Shown piece by piece: positions 13,501 through 22,442 of a DNA stretch of 64,000 nucleotides. The notes below the pieces were generated by a model. The model worked only from the letters and a program-made list of their open reading frames with translations. It was not told where the DNA came from and ran no database searches. The stretch is from Chryseobacterium sp. G0162 (lineage in GTDB: Bacteria > Bacteroidota > Bacteroidia > Flavobacteriales > Weeksellaceae): positions 2,262,001 through 2,326,000 of the forward strand of contig NZ_CP033922.1 of assembly GCF_003815715.1 (NCBI RefSeq), given 5' to 3'. The position numbers and the translations under genes were made by a program. Each line of letters starts with the position of its first letter. Within the stretch, counting starts at the first letter, position 1.

Positions 13501-15339
13501 TTATTTCACCTCTACTATATTATCCGCCATATTCACATCTGCAAGTCTCTGGCTGAAATCAATTCCCAATACTGACAATTGAGATTTTGTATAAGGGATT
13601 GTGATGGTATATTCTTTCTGAGTCCAAGGCCAGTAAGGCATTGTCTTGAATTCACCATAAGCATCTTTTTCTTTCCACGTATGCGTCATATTCAATGGAA
13701 TCTGATAAGTTACAATTTTCTTATCCGTAGTCATTACACTGAAATCAATTGGCATCGGAACCTGACCGTTATTGATAAGGATAACTGTAGTAGATTTTGC
13801 ATCATACTTTACCTCCTTAATTCCGTAATCGATCGTTTTGGTAGTATTGATCCAATAATTTTGGAACCATTTTAAATCCATTCCTGAAACCTTTTGAGCA
13901 ATATGAAGGAAATCTCTGTCTGACGGGTGTTTCATACTCCATTGGTCATAATATTGTTTTAAAGTTTCTGCAAGATTCTGCTCTCCCATAATATATCCTA
14001 ACTGTACCAGGTACAATTCTCCTTTTACGTAAGAAGCATACGTGTAAGAAGTTCCGTTATCATGGTGATCTCCTAACCAAACCGCAGGTTCTTCAATTCC
14101 TTTTTTAACAAAGTTTCTGTACGCGTTCAAAGTGTTGGCAAACGGATTCGGAAGCTCTTCCGGAAATAGCTGGTACATGGTATATCCTTCTGCATAACTG
14201 GTAAAACCTTCATCCATCCAAGGACGTACAGATTCGTTAGTCGCAAGCATTTGCTGATACCAAGAGTGAGAACCTTCGTGAGCCATTAGTCCCATCAGTC
14301 CTTTGATATCTTTAGCCTCACCAAGAATCATGGTACACATTCCGTACTCCATTCCACCGTCACCTCCTTGAATAAAGGCATAAGTTGGATACACATATTT
14401 CCCAAAATGAGAATTCATGATCTGGAAATACTTGGTAATATAGGGTTGTGCTTCTCCCCAAACCTTAGTTTTATCATTTTTCTGATAGACTAAATATACT
14501 TTTGGACCTTCCGGAACATTAAAGCTTTCCACAGAATAATCTCTGTCTGCACTCCATGCAAAATCAAGGATGTTTTTCGCCGTCCATTTCCAGGTTACTT
14601 TTTTATCTTTTTCTGTTTTGATCTTTGCAGCAGCATCATATCCTTTTACTTCTGTTGGGTTTTCAAGAATTCCTCCAGCTCCTACTACATAGTCTTTATT
14701 AATTTTAATCGTAACATCAAAATCTGAAAACGGTGCATGGAATTCTCTTCCCAGGTAATCAAAAGTTGCCCAGCCATCATAATCGTACTCAGCAATCTTC
14801 GGATACCATTGTGTCATAGTCATATCCACCCCCTCTCTATTGTTTCTTCCACTTCTTCTGATCTGCTGAGGAATTACAGCATCCCAATCCATGGTAAAAG
14901 TTGTTGTAGAGTTTGGTTGAATAGGCTCCGCCAGATATACTTTCATAATGGTTTCCTGAGCTTCAAATTTCAGATCCTTACCATTTTGTTTGATCCAGTG
15001 AATATTTTGAGCTCCTTCCTGATCTTTTGGAATGGAAGACAGTGTTGAGATTCCATTTTTCTGCAACCTTCCGTCACCATTTTTCCCTTGGGAAGACACT
15101 CTCTGATCCATCATGGAATTAGGCTTGAAAGCATTCCAGTACAAGTGAAAATACACCACATTCAGCTCATCCGGTGAGTTATTGGTGTATTCTAAGGTTT
15201 GTTTTCCCTGATAGGTAAATTTTTCAGCATTGACATCAATATCCATCTTGTACTTCGCAGCCTGCTGATAATAAGCTCCTTGCTGAGCCTGAAATTGTGA
15301 AATGATAAACGCAAAAATGATTGCAGCCGATTTTCTCAT
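13501..15339 (-). CDS. Secreted M1 family aminopeptidase
   Basis: This 612-aa zinc peptidase has a signal peptide (MRKSAAIIFAFIISQFQAQ). The catalytic motif HExxH is His354-Glu355-Gly-Ser-His358, with the third ligand Glu377 in MDEGFTSYAEG. The substrate-binding GGMEYG (328-333) stands just ahead, in place of the GAMEN of classic M1 enzymes, as is usual in this Bacteroidota group. It should remove N-terminal residues from peptides in the periplasm or at the surface. The -7 box on the minus strand reads TACCTTTA about 20 nt before the ATG, with TTTG 20 nt further up. No T9SS sorting domain is evident. Confidence 0.9.
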   Translation of the reverse strand: MRKSAAIIFAFIISQFQAQQGAYYQQAAKYKMDIDVNAEKFTYQGKQTLEYTNNSPDELNVVYFHLYWNAFKPNSMMDQRVSSQGKNGDGRLQKNGISTLSSIPKDQEGAQNIHWIKQNGKDLKFEAQETIMKVYLAEPIQPNSTTTFTMDWDAVIPQQIRRSGRNNREGVDMTMTQWYPKIAEYDYDGWATFDYLGREFHAPFSDFDVTIKINKDYVVGAGGILENPTEVKGYDAAAKIKTEKDKKVTWKWTAKNILDFAWSADRDYSVESFNVPEGPKVYLVYQKNDKTKVWGEAQPYITKYFQIMNSHFGKYVYPTYAFIQGGDGGMEYGMCTMILGEAKDIKGLMGLMAHEGSHSWYQQMLATNESVRPWMDEGFTSYAEGYTMYQLFPEELPNPFANTLNAYRNFVKKGIEEPAVWLGDHHDNGTSYTYASYVKGELYLVQLGYIMGEQNLAETLKQYYDQWSMKHPSDRDFLHIAQKVSGMDLKWFQNYWINTTKTIDYGIKEVKYDAKSTTVILINNGQVPMPIDFSVMTTDKKIVTYQIPLNMTHTWKEKDAYGEFKTMPYWPWTQKEYTITIPYTKSQLSVLGIDFSQRLADVNMADNIVEVK

Positions 15340-15377
15340 TTAAAATTTTATTTTTTCTAAAGGTAGGTAATTAAAAT

Positions 15378-15411
15378 AAAACCCTCAAACGTGGAGTTAC
15401 AAGAGGGTTTT
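15378..15411 (-). terminator. Terminator of the DinB-like gene
   Basis: AAAACCCTC (15378-15386) pairs with GAGGGTTTT (15403-15411). On the minus strand the stem is followed by ATTTT. It lies between the DinB-like gene and the M1 peptidase promoter. Confidence 0.6.
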
Positions 15412-15521
15412 GTCTGTTTTAGATGATTTTCTACTGGTCTTGTTAAATGAAAAGTAAAATTATTTTTTCAATCATAGATTATACAGATTTTCATAGATAA
15501 TTAGGAGTATTATTTTGGACT

Positions 15522-16001
15522 TTACTCCGTGTATTGTTCTTTCAACAGTTTTTTTATGAGACTAATCTGTCCCAAATGATAGTAAGCATGTTCAATCATA
15601 CCGTCTATATTTCTCTGATATGATCCATATTTTTCATCTACAAATGTTTCATTAAGCTTTGAATCCGGCATTTTTTCCAATAGTTCAGCAAATTTTTCAG
15701 AATCCAACCAGAGTTTATTTAAAAGATTTTCCCATTGTTCCTGAGATTCAATGGGCGCAAGATCAAAGCTGTATTTATCTTTTATTTCCAGGTCTCCTCC
15801 TTCAAAAACATGGACAAGTCCAGCTATATAATAATCAATATGAAAAGTGAGCATGGCAATCGTATTTAGAGAACCAACCTTTATTATAGCATGCTCCCAT
15901 GTAATATCAGAGAGCTGATTCTTAAAATTGGTATTGGCAATCCAGAGACCATCAAGCAACACTTCTCTAAATCTTTTAGCTAATTGTAATACTGAACTCA
16001 T
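15522..16001 (-). CDS. DinB-like (DUF1572-type) four-helix protein
   Basis: This 159-aa protein is predicted all-helical, with His residues at the positions expected for a DinB-type metal site: HIDYY in helix 2 and HAYYHLGQI near the C terminus. DinB/YfiT proteins bind a divalent metal and include thiol transferases, but most members, including this one, have no known reaction. I chose the ATG at 16001 over a TTG two codons earlier. The upstream -7 box on the minus strand reads TATCTTTA. The promoter region shares a stretch (AAAGAtaAGTAATTAAAAT-type) with that of the M1 peptidase gene. Confidence 0.75.
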   Translation of the reverse strand: MSSVLQLAKRFREVLLDGLWIANTNFKNQLSDITWEHAIIKVGSLNTIAMLTFHIDYYIAGLVHVFEGGDLEIKDKYSFDLAPIESQEQWENLLNKLWLDSEKFAELLEKMPDSKLNETFVDEKYGSYQRNIDGMIEHAYYHLGQISLIKKLLKEQYTE

Positions 16002-16087
16002 GATCAATATGTTTTTCTAAAGATAAGTAATTAAAATATTGATTTTTAATCTCTCGCAGATTTTGCAGATAACGCAGATTTCCATTA

Positions 16088-16118
16088 GCCTTGTCAAGGT
16101 TTAAAACCTTGACAAGGC
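16088..16118. repeat. 31-bp near-perfect palindrome
   Basis: GCCTTGTCAAGGTTT (16088-16102) and AAACCTTGACAAGGC (16104-16118) are exact inverse complements around a single A. It lies downstream of the AMP nucleosidase terminator, next to a stretch built of CGCAGATTTTGCAGATAACG-type units that I associate with dispersed flavobacterial repeats. It may be a repeat element. Confidence 0.55.
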
Positions 16119-16134
16119 TCTCTTTAAAACAAAA

Positions 16135-16164
16135 AAACCTCAACTGTAAAAACAGCTGAGGTTT
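16135..16164 (-). terminator. Terminator of AMP nucleosidase gene
   Basis: AAACCTCAACTGT (16135-16147) pairs with ACAGCTGAGGTTT (16152-16164), one G-U pair on the minus-strand RNA, followed by a T-run on that strand. It sits just past the minus-strand stop. Confidence 0.75.
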
Positions 16165-16186
16165 ATATTATTATTAGAAATTACAA

Positions 16187-17878
16187 TTATTTCTTAGCAG
16201 AAACTTCTTTCTTTCCGCTTCTTAGGATTTTTTCAAGGATTCTTAAAGTAATCAGATAGGTTGGTTTTACTCCTGTAAGCCCTAAACCTCCTGAAGATAA
16301 TGTACTTCCTGTTTCCAACGGATTATCCGAAGCATAATATGCATAGCAAACAAACAGATCCGGTGAAATGTGATGTCTGATTTTAGAAGCAACCTGAATC
16401 GCTTTCTGATAGTGAGCACCTTCCATTTCAAGACCAATTGCTCTCCATGAAGTATTCATAAAGTATGAAAGAATATCTTTATTCTGAAGAGAGGTTCCTA
16501 AAACGGTAATCATCGGTCCTTCAAAAGCCTTCAGTTCATCGTCTTTAAAATCATCAAGCTTCAATGCATTTTCAAAAGGATAATTATCTGCGGTTCCTTC
16601 AAAAATGTGAGAAGTCGGAATCATAATATCTCCTTTCTCTCCGGTAAGAATTCCCGCTTTCCCCATAATAGAAACAGATTTCACATGCATCATGTACACT
16701 TCTCCTTTATGTTCATAAGGCTTCAATAATTCATCCATTACCTCAAAAGCCTGTTCTCCGAAAGCATAGTCAAATACCATTACCACATCGTCTCCTCCAA
16801 ACTTACAGTCAGCAAACGGAGTATTCTTCAGATTCATCTTACTAAGATCAATAATCTGTACATCAATATTACTTCCGCTTTTATCTGCAATATGAATCAT
16901 TCCTTCATCTAAAGCATACTTCAATACCTTATCACGAAGTTCTTTCTTGTTGGAAATTTCTTCATACAGTTTATAGTCAACCTCGTCTTGATGCTTCTTT
17001 TTAAGAGCTTCATTCGCATACAGCATATTTTTCACTGAATGCATATTCGCTGAAATGATATGCAATGGGCGTGTATGAAGATTATTTTCAAATAAGACCT
17101 CCTTCACTTTATTAGCCCATTTCTCACCAAAATAGTGATGCCCTACTCTTTCCTTTAATATAGCACTAAAATGAATTTCTCTTTCTCTGGATCCTTTTGC
17201 ATCTTCAAGACTTACTTTTCCTAAGTTATAGATGATTTTAAATAAACGGTCAGGATTATTATCATCTCCAAAAGTATTGTAAGCTCTTAATGTTTCATCA
17301 AAAGATCTTCCTATTAAAGAAGAAAGGTGAATCAATGCCACTTCTTTTTCTTTTCTGCTGAATTTCTTTTCCCCTTTCACTACTTCTTCAATAATTTTGA
17401 AGGCACGTGTTGGTTTCCAGTTTTCATCCTGAATGAAAGCCAGGTTACGGATTTTATCAGCTTCTATAAATAAGAATGTAAGGTGGGTAAGAATGTCATA
17501 AATTTCGGAACGGCCCAAAAGAACCTCAATATTCATCTGGTGTTCGTCTATTCTATAACAGTTTCTTCTTCTTTTCTTTGGAACAATAGGTTCGAAACTT
17601 CCTTTATCAAACCCTTCATCAGATGTAAGATGAATAAAAGCACACTCCTCAATCCCTTCCGGAAGCCTGTCTAAAACATACATCAAACCGTCCAACTCCA
17701 ATTTGCTTGGAATATTCATGGTTCCATAAATTTCTGGATTGATGGTTTTCAACAAACTTCTGATACTTTCTCCTGAAACACCCCCTGGCTTGAAAAATCC
17801 TCTATAGAATAAATGTCTCATAGAGATATATAATCTTTCAATAGCCTCTGTTGTTTCTCTTGCTCTAGAATTTGTCAT
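16187..17878 (-). CDS. amn: AMP nucleosidase
   Basis: This 563-aa enzyme hydrolyses AMP to adenine and ribose 5-phosphate, helping to set purine pools. The C-terminal half resembles nucleoside phosphorylases (MVFDYAFGEQAFEVMDELL, then GLEMEGAHYQKAI, whose Met-Glu-Gly binds the ribose). The N-terminal half is the Amn regulatory domain. I chose the ATG at 17878 (MTNSRARE) because a perfect -7 box (TATATTTG on the minus strand, 17894-17901) overlaps the longer frame from 17917. The leader is then only about 10 nt. It is divergent from glutamine synthetase. Confidence 0.88.
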   Translation of the reverse strand: MTNSRARETTEAIERLYISMRHLFYRGFFKPGGVSGESIRSLLKTINPEIYGTMNIPSKLELDGLMYVLDRLPEGIEECAFIHLTSDEGFDKGSFEPIVPKKRRRNCYRIDEHQMNIEVLLGRSEIYDILTHLTFLFIEADKIRNLAFIQDENWKPTRAFKIIEEVVKGEKKFSRKEKEVALIHLSSLIGRSFDETLRAYNTFGDDNNPDRLFKIIYNLGKVSLEDAKGSREREIHFSAILKERVGHHYFGEKWANKVKEVLFENNLHTRPLHIISANMHSVKNMLYANEALKKKHQDEVDYKLYEEISNKKELRDKVLKYALDEGMIHIADKSGSNIDVQIIDLSKMNLKNTPFADCKFGGDDVVMVFDYAFGEQAFEVMDELLKPYEHKGEVYMMHVKSVSIMGKAGILTGEKGDIMIPTSHIFEGTADNYPFENALKLDDFKDDELKAFEGPMITVLGTSLQNKDILSYFMNTSWRAIGLEMEGAHYQKAIQVASKIRHHISPDLFVCYAYYASDNPLETGSTLSSGGLGLTGVKPTYLITLRILEKILRSGKKEVSAKK

Positions 17879-17893
17879 AAAATAAATTTCACA

Positions 17894-17901
17894 CAAATAT
17901 A
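17894..17901 (-). promoter_or_regulatory. -7 box of AMP nucleosidase promoter
   Basis: The minus strand reads TATATTTG, ending 15 nt before the ATG at 17878, so the transcript has almost no leader. This position also rules out the longer start at 17917. Confidence 0.6.
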
Positions 17902-18106
17902 CGAAATCTTTGTCCATTTTATTTTAACTATCTTTTAATAAGTGGCTTAAATTCGCATAGGATTGGAGAATGTATCATGTAAAATGTATTTATAGTCCAC
18001 CACCCTTTCTAAACACCCTTCAATATTATATTTTAACACATACAAAAACAAACACCCCCAATTAAAACCTACCAAACAACCGTTTAATTTGTGCAAATTT
18101 CAAAAG

Positions 18107-18129
18107 GACCCCTAAAAAATTTAGGGGTC
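18107..18129. promoter_or_regulatory. 23-bp palindromic operator upstream of glutamine synthetase
   Basis: GACCCCTAAA (18107-18116) and TTTAGGGGTC (18120-18129) form a perfect inverted repeat around AAA. It lies 26 nt upstream of the TAAATTTG -7 box (18156-18163), centred near -52 of the glnN transcript, a usual place for an activator. It is between divergent genes, so it is not a terminator. Confidence 0.6.
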
Positions 18130-18155
18130 AAATGAATTTCATTTCATTTTTTTTG

Positions 18156-18163
18156 TAAATTTG
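18156..18163 (+). promoter_or_regulatory. -7 box of glutamine synthetase promoter
   Basis: TAAATTTG, a perfect match, ending 22 nt before the ATG at 18186. Confidence 0.6.
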
Positions 18164-18185
18164 CCCTATCAAAATTCACCCAAAT

Positions 18186-20381
18186 ATGTCAACCTTAAGA
18201 TTCAAAGCATTAGAAACCCTACCATTTAAGGATTTCAGAAAAGACAACACTGTCGAAATCCCTGGGAAATTGTCAGAACTATTCTGCCAAAATGTTTTCT
18301 CAGAAGAAACAATGAGAGAATATTTAACAAAAGAAGCATTCCAGTCTATTATGGATGCGGTAAAAAAAGGGACTAAAATCCAGAGACACATCGCAGATCA
18401 GGTTGCTGTAGCAATGAAAGACTGGGCAATGAGCAAAGGAGTAACTCACTATACTCACTGGTTTCAGCCTTTAACGGGAACCACTGCAGAGAAGCATGAT
18501 TCTTTCTTCACTCCTATCGAAGGCGGTAGAGCGATCGAAAGATTCAGCGGAAACTTATTGATTCAGCAGGAACCGGATGCGTCTTCTTTCCCGAATGGAG
18601 GAATCAGAAATACTTTCGAAGCTAGAGGTTATACAGCTTGGGATCCTACTTCTCCGGCTTTCATTATGGGAACTACATTATGTATTCCTTCGATCTTCAT
18701 CTCTTATACTGGAGAAACTTTAGATTATAAAGCACCTCTTTTAAGAGCTTTAAATGCTGTAGACGAAGCTGCAACCAATGTAATGCAGTATTTTGATAAA
18801 AATGTAACAAAGGTAACTCCTACTTTAGGTTGGGAGCAAGAATACTTCCTGGTTGATTCCGCGTTATACCAATCACGTCCGGATCTTGTGTTAACAGGTA
18901 AGACATTATTAGGACATTCTCCGGCAAAAGGACAACAATTAGACGATCACTACTTCGGTTCAATCCCTACAAGGGTAATGAACTTCATGAAAGAGTTGGA
19001 AATTGAGTGTATGAAACTGGGAATTCCTGCTACAACAAGACACAACGAGGTGGCTCCAAACCAATTTGAGCTAGCACCAATGTTTGAAGAAGTAAATGTT
19101 GCAGTAGATCACAACTCTTTATTGATGGACATCATGGCGAGAGTAGCTCACAAGCACCACTTCCACATCTTATTCCACGAAAAACCATTCGCAGGAGTAA
19201 ACGGAAGCGGAAAGCACAACAACTGGTCTTTAGCTACTGATACTGGTGAAAACCTTTTAAGTCCAGGAAAAAACCCTAAGAAAAACTTACAGTTCTTAAC
19301 ATTCTTCGTGAATACTATTAAGGCTGTATATGAATATGCAGATCTTTTAAGAGCAAGTATTGCTTCTGCAAGTAACGACCACAGACTGGGTGCTAACGAA
19401 GCTCCACCGGCAATTATCTCTGTATTTATCGGAAGTCAGCTATTCAGCGTTTTAGAAGAACTTGAAAAAGTTACCAACGGAAAATTATCTCCTGAAGAAA
19501 AAACAGAATTAAAATTAAATGTAGTTGGAAAAATTCCTGAAATCCTATTAGATAATACAGATAGAAACAGAACTTCTCCATTTGCCTTTACAGGAAATAA
19601 GTTTGAGATCAGAGCAGTAGGATCTTCTGCAAACTGTGCAGAATCGATGACTGTAATGAACACTATTGCTGCAAAACAATTAGGTGATTTCAAAAAAGAA
19701 GTAGATGCTTTGATTGAAACAGGACTAAAGAAAGACGAAGCTATTTTCAATGTATTAAGAGAATACATCAAGCAATGTAAAAGCATTATGTTTGAAGGTG
19801 ACGGATACTCTGATGATTGGGCAAAAGAAGCTGAGAAAAGAGGACTGAACAATCTGAAAACTACTCCAGAAGCTCTTAAGCAGGAAATGGATAAAAAATT
19901 CCTGGATCTTTATGAAGAAATGGGAATCTTTAATCACAGAGAGGTTGAAGCAAGAAACGAAATAAAATTAGAGAAATATTCTACGGTTATTGATATTGAA
20001 GCAAGAGTATTAAGCGATATCGCAAGAAACCATATCATTCCTTCAGCTTTAAATTATCAGAACAGATTAATTGAGAACGTTAAAGGTCTTAAGGATATTT
20101 TCGGAGATAAAGAATTTAAGCCATTGGCAAAAGAACAGATGAGCCTGATCACCAGCATTTCTGAAAATGTTTCTAAAATCAAGCTGGGTGTTGAAGATCT
20201 TATTAAAGCCAGAGAGACGGCAAAAGGCATATCAAACAGCCAAAAGCAGGCAGAAGAATACTGTAACAAAGTAAAACCATTATTTGACGGAATCAGAGAA
20301 GCTTCTGATGACCTGGAAATGATGGTAGACGATGAGCTTTGGCCGATGACAAAATACAGAGAGATGTTGTTCACAAAATAA
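18186..20381 (+). CDS. glnN: Glutamine synthetase type III
   Basis: This 731-aa protein makes glutamine from glutamate, ammonia and ATP. The length (GSI enzymes have about 450 residues) and the N-terminal GSIII domain (HWFQPLTGTTAEKHDSFF) identify the type III family typical of Bacteroidota. Catalytic-core segments include GWEQEYFLVD (metal-binding Glu), RHNEVAPNQFELAP and GVNGSGKHNNWSL (ammonium/ATP site). The C-terminal ~150 residues are helical. The enzyme assembles as a large oligomer in the cytoplasm. It has its own promoter with a 23-bp palindrome upstream, suggesting nitrogen control, and ends at a strong terminator. Confidence 0.95.
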   Translation: MSTLRFKALETLPFKDFRKDNTVEIPGKLSELFCQNVFSEETMREYLTKEAFQSIMDAVKKGTKIQRHIADQVAVAMKDWAMSKGVTHYTHWFQPLTGTTAEKHDSFFTPIEGGRAIERFSGNLLIQQEPDASSFPNGGIRNTFEARGYTAWDPTSPAFIMGTTLCIPSIFISYTGETLDYKAPLLRALNAVDEAATNVMQYFDKNVTKVTPTLGWEQEYFLVDSALYQSRPDLVLTGKTLLGHSPAKGQQLDDHYFGSIPTRVMNFMKELEIECMKLGIPATTRHNEVAPNQFELAPMFEEVNVAVDHNSLLMDIMARVAHKHHFHILFHEKPFAGVNGSGKHNNWSLATDTGENLLSPGKNPKKNLQFLTFFVNTIKAVYEYADLLRASIASASNDHRLGANEAPPAIISVFIGSQLFSVLEELEKVTNGKLSPEEKTELKLNVVGKIPEILLDNTDRNRTSPFAFTGNKFEIRAVGSSANCAESMTVMNTIAAKQLGDFKKEVDALIETGLKKDEAIFNVLREYIKQCKSIMFEGDGYSDDWAKEAEKRGLNNLKTTPEALKQEMDKKFLDLYEEMGIFNHREVEARNEIKLEKYSTVIDIEARVLSDIARNHIIPSALNYQNRLIENVKGLKDIFGDKEFKPLAKEQMSLITSISENVSKIKLGVEDLIKARETAKGISNSQKQAEEYCNKVKPLFDGIREASDDLEMMVDDELWPMTKYREMLFTK

Positions 20382-20404
20382 CTCTGTAAAGTTCCATATT
20401 AGTT

Positions 20405-20434
20405 AAATTCCTCAGTTTTCTGAGGAATTTTTTT
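20405..20434 (+). terminator. Terminator of glutamine synthetase gene
   Basis: AAATTCCTCAG (20405-20415) pairs with CTGAGGAATTT (20420-20430) around TTTT, followed by a T-run. Confidence 0.9.
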
Positions 20435-20833
20435 TATGATAGCTATTTCCTTAGTATAACCATTCCTTCTGTGTTAAGACTTTTTACTTTTAACCAAAAC
20501 ATTTTCTCATATCCTTTTTTCATCCTGAAAAGCGATATATAACGTAAGACCACCAACAAAAAATCCCTTAAACGCCTTCTAGCAAAGCATTTTATATAGA
20601 ATTTATTTTGTTTTTTTAACAGCCGGGAAAATTAGAGTTTTAAATTCCAAAACGTGATTTATAGAAGAAAATCGATAGATTTTGTTAAAGAATCTTAATA
20701 AAAAAAACCGCAGTCTTACCAAAAACAGGCAATTGCGGTTTATTTTTCTTTAACATATGTAAATAATATGTTAAATAGTGTTAAAATAAGATCCTGACAA
20801 TTATCATATCAGGGGTCTTTTGCTCGGAATCTC
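20435..20833. other. Gene-free stretch with a terminator-like hairpin
   Basis: I see no convincing ORF or RNA gene here. It holds AAACCGCA (20705-20712) paired with TGCGGTTT (20734-20741) followed by ATTTTTC, which looks like a terminator without an obvious upstream gene. A partial inverted repeat around CCTGA...TCAGG (20792-20814) lies just upstream of the NlpC gene promoter. Confidence 0.4.
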
Positions 20834-20841
20834 TACTTTTG
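20834..20841 (+). promoter_or_regulatory. -7 box of NlpC/P60 lipoprotein gene
   Basis: TACTTTTG, a perfect match, 51 nt before the ATG at 20893. Confidence 0.55.
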
Positions 20842-20892
20842 TATTGCTTTTGAAAATAAATATTCCATTTTAACACGGTTAATCAAATATAT

Positions 20893-21603
20893 ATGAAGAA
20901 AAGAGTTTTGTTTTATTTAGTTGCTCTAGTTACTACAGTATCATTGCAATCGTGCGCTACTAATTATGTAGTTTCAAAACCAGCAACTTACAGTAAAGAA
21001 TACAAAACAGATGCCAAACTAGCTTCTATTGATAACAAAAAAATGGAGCAGGATAAGCAGAAATTGATCGACTCTTTCCTTGCTGAAAAGGCTGCATCTA
21101 TAGCAAATGCTAAAAAAGCTGTTAAAAATTCTGAGATTGCAAAAGCAATCAAACATAATAAAACCATTGACGGTATCCTTGAAGAAGCTGAAACATACCT
21201 AGGAACTCCTTACAGATACGGAGGAACAACAAGAAGAGGTATTGATTGTTCAGCTTTCGTTCTTTCTGTTTTCGGAGCTGCAGCAGGTCTTACTCTACCA
21301 AGAGTAGCGGCTTCTCAGGCTCAGGAAGGTGAAAGAATTGAAAAAGGAGAATTACAGAAAGGAGACCTAATCTTCTTTTCTCATGGAAGAAGAATTTCTC
21401 ACGTAGGAATTGTAGAAAGTGTTACTGAAGAAGGTGAGATCAAATTTATCCACGCGGCAACATCTAAAGGAGTAATGGTTTCTTCACTGAATGACTCTTA
21501 CTGGGGACCTAAGTTCAGATTCGCAAAAAGAGTAATCAATGCAGAAGGGGAAGCTTACAACAACCTAGCTTCTACTACTCAAGCTACACCAGCAAATTTT
21601 TAA
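20893..21603 (+). CDS. NlpC/P60 (C40) cell-wall peptidase, lipoprotein
   Basis: This 236-aa protein has a lipoprotein signal (SLQSC, lipidated Cys21), a Lys-rich helical linker (about 40-90) and an NlpC/P60 domain. The catalytic triad is visible: Cys119 in GIDCSAF, His170 in ISHVGI and His187 in FIHAATS. Such enzymes cut the D-Glu to diamino-acid bond in peptidoglycan stem peptides, so it probably acts as a wall hydrolase in the periplasm, anchored to the outer membrane. It is a single gene with its own promoter and a strong terminator. Confidence 0.92.
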   Translation: MKKRVLFYLVALVTTVSLQSCATNYVVSKPATYSKEYKTDAKLASIDNKKMEQDKQKLIDSFLAEKAASIANAKKAVKNSEIAKAIKHNKTIDGILEEAETYLGTPYRYGGTTRRGIDCSAFVLSVFGAAAGLTLPRVAASQAQEGERIEKGELQKGDLIFFSHGRRISHVGIVESVTEEGEIKFIHAATSKGVMVSSLNDSYWGPKFRFAKRVINAEGEAYNNLASTTQATPANF

Positions 21604-21631
21604 TTTTATAAATAATTGATTTAAATAATGA

Positions 21632-21660
21632 AGCCATCAGAAATTCTGATGGCTTTTTTA
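21632..21660 (+). terminator. Terminator of NlpC/P60 gene
   Basis: AGCCATCAGA (21632-21641) pairs with TCTGATGGCT (21645-21654), followed by a T-run. Confidence 0.85.
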
Positions 21661-21716
21661 TTTGTCTTACTCAAAATTAAGTTTTGGCTAAAACCAATGG
21701 AAGATATTTTATATAA

Positions 21717-21746
21717 AAAGCGGGCTAAAGCCCACTTCTATTGAAT
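21717..21746. repeat. Possible dispersed repeat (GCGGGCTAAAGCCCACTTCT)
   Basis: The GGGCTAAAGCCC core is an inverted repeat. I recall very similar GGGCTAAAGCCC...CTATTGAA strings scattered between genes of Chryseobacterium. Only one copy is evident here, so the assignment rests on memory. Confidence 0.35.
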
Positions 21747-21779
21747 TTAATGATTAATGTTTATACCAGCCTTCAGAAC

Positions 21780-22361
21780 CTAGCTGTTTCTGTCTATTTC
21801 AATATCCAGCTTATACAACAGTCCGTATACTTCTGAAAGCGAAAATTTAGCCTTTTTAAGCCTATTTAAACCCGGATCAATCGAATAGTTAACAGAAGTC
21901 CTTAAATCTGCCTTTTCAAGATTAGTCGTATCGAAAACAGCGCCTGACAAATCGCAGTTATGAAAGACCGAACTAGATAAGTCACATTCTGTAAAATCCA
22001 CCTCAATAAGTTTAGAATCTTTGAAAATAGTTTTCTTGATTGATGTTTGATAGAAAACAGAGCTATGAAGAGCACAACCATCAAATTTAAAAGAAAGCCC
22101 AAAGCCATTACAATCAGTAAACTGTAGACCGAGCATCTTACATTCTTTAAAAGAGACCTCCCGAAAAGCTGTTGAGGTAAGCTTTGCCATGCTTAAATTA
22201 CACCCTATAAAATCACAATCTGTAAAACTAAAACCGGATAGGTTTCCATATTCAAAACTACAATTCTTAAAAGTACAGTTTTCATACTCTCCTTTTTCCA
22301 ATGGAACCTGTACGAAATCTGTATTTTCAAAATTTTGATCTAAAACATAAGCATCTTTCAT
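21780..22361 (-). CDS. Pentapeptide-repeat protein (Qnr/McbG-like)
   Basis: This 193-aa protein from the ATG at 22361 consists largely of pentapeptide repeats (A[D/N]LxX-type): CTFKNCSFEYGNLSGFSFTD, then CDFIGCNLSMAKL and later CDLSGAVFDTTNLEKADLRT. That predicts a right-handed quadrilateral beta-helix. The C terminus (EVYGLLYKLDIEI) resembles the capping/dimerisation helix of Qnr proteins, which protect DNA gyrase by mimicking DNA. A Qnr-like role is possible, but most such proteins are uncharacterised. The longer frame to 22403 adds a hydrophobic stretch unlike the family. Cytoplasmic. Confidence 0.82.
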   Translation of the reverse strand: MKDAYVLDQNFENTDFVQVPLEKGEYENCTFKNCSFEYGNLSGFSFTDCDFIGCNLSMAKLTSTAFREVSFKECKMLGLQFTDCNGFGLSFKFDGCALHSSVFYQTSIKKTIFKDSKLIEVDFTECDLSSSVFHNCDLSGAVFDTTNLEKADLRTSVNYSIDPGLNRLKKAKFSLSEVYGLLYKLDIEIDRNS

Positions 22362-22442
22362 AAAAAAGTAATGATTTAATAGGTACAGAAATAGAATCCA
22401 CAAATGTTGCAGACTAAAACTAAGTTAAATCTTTGGTAAGAG

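Noticed and set aside
18246..18257. GACAACACTGTC inside glutamine synthetase coding sequence
   Set aside because: Spacer length and flanks differ from the module and it lies within an essential reading frame.
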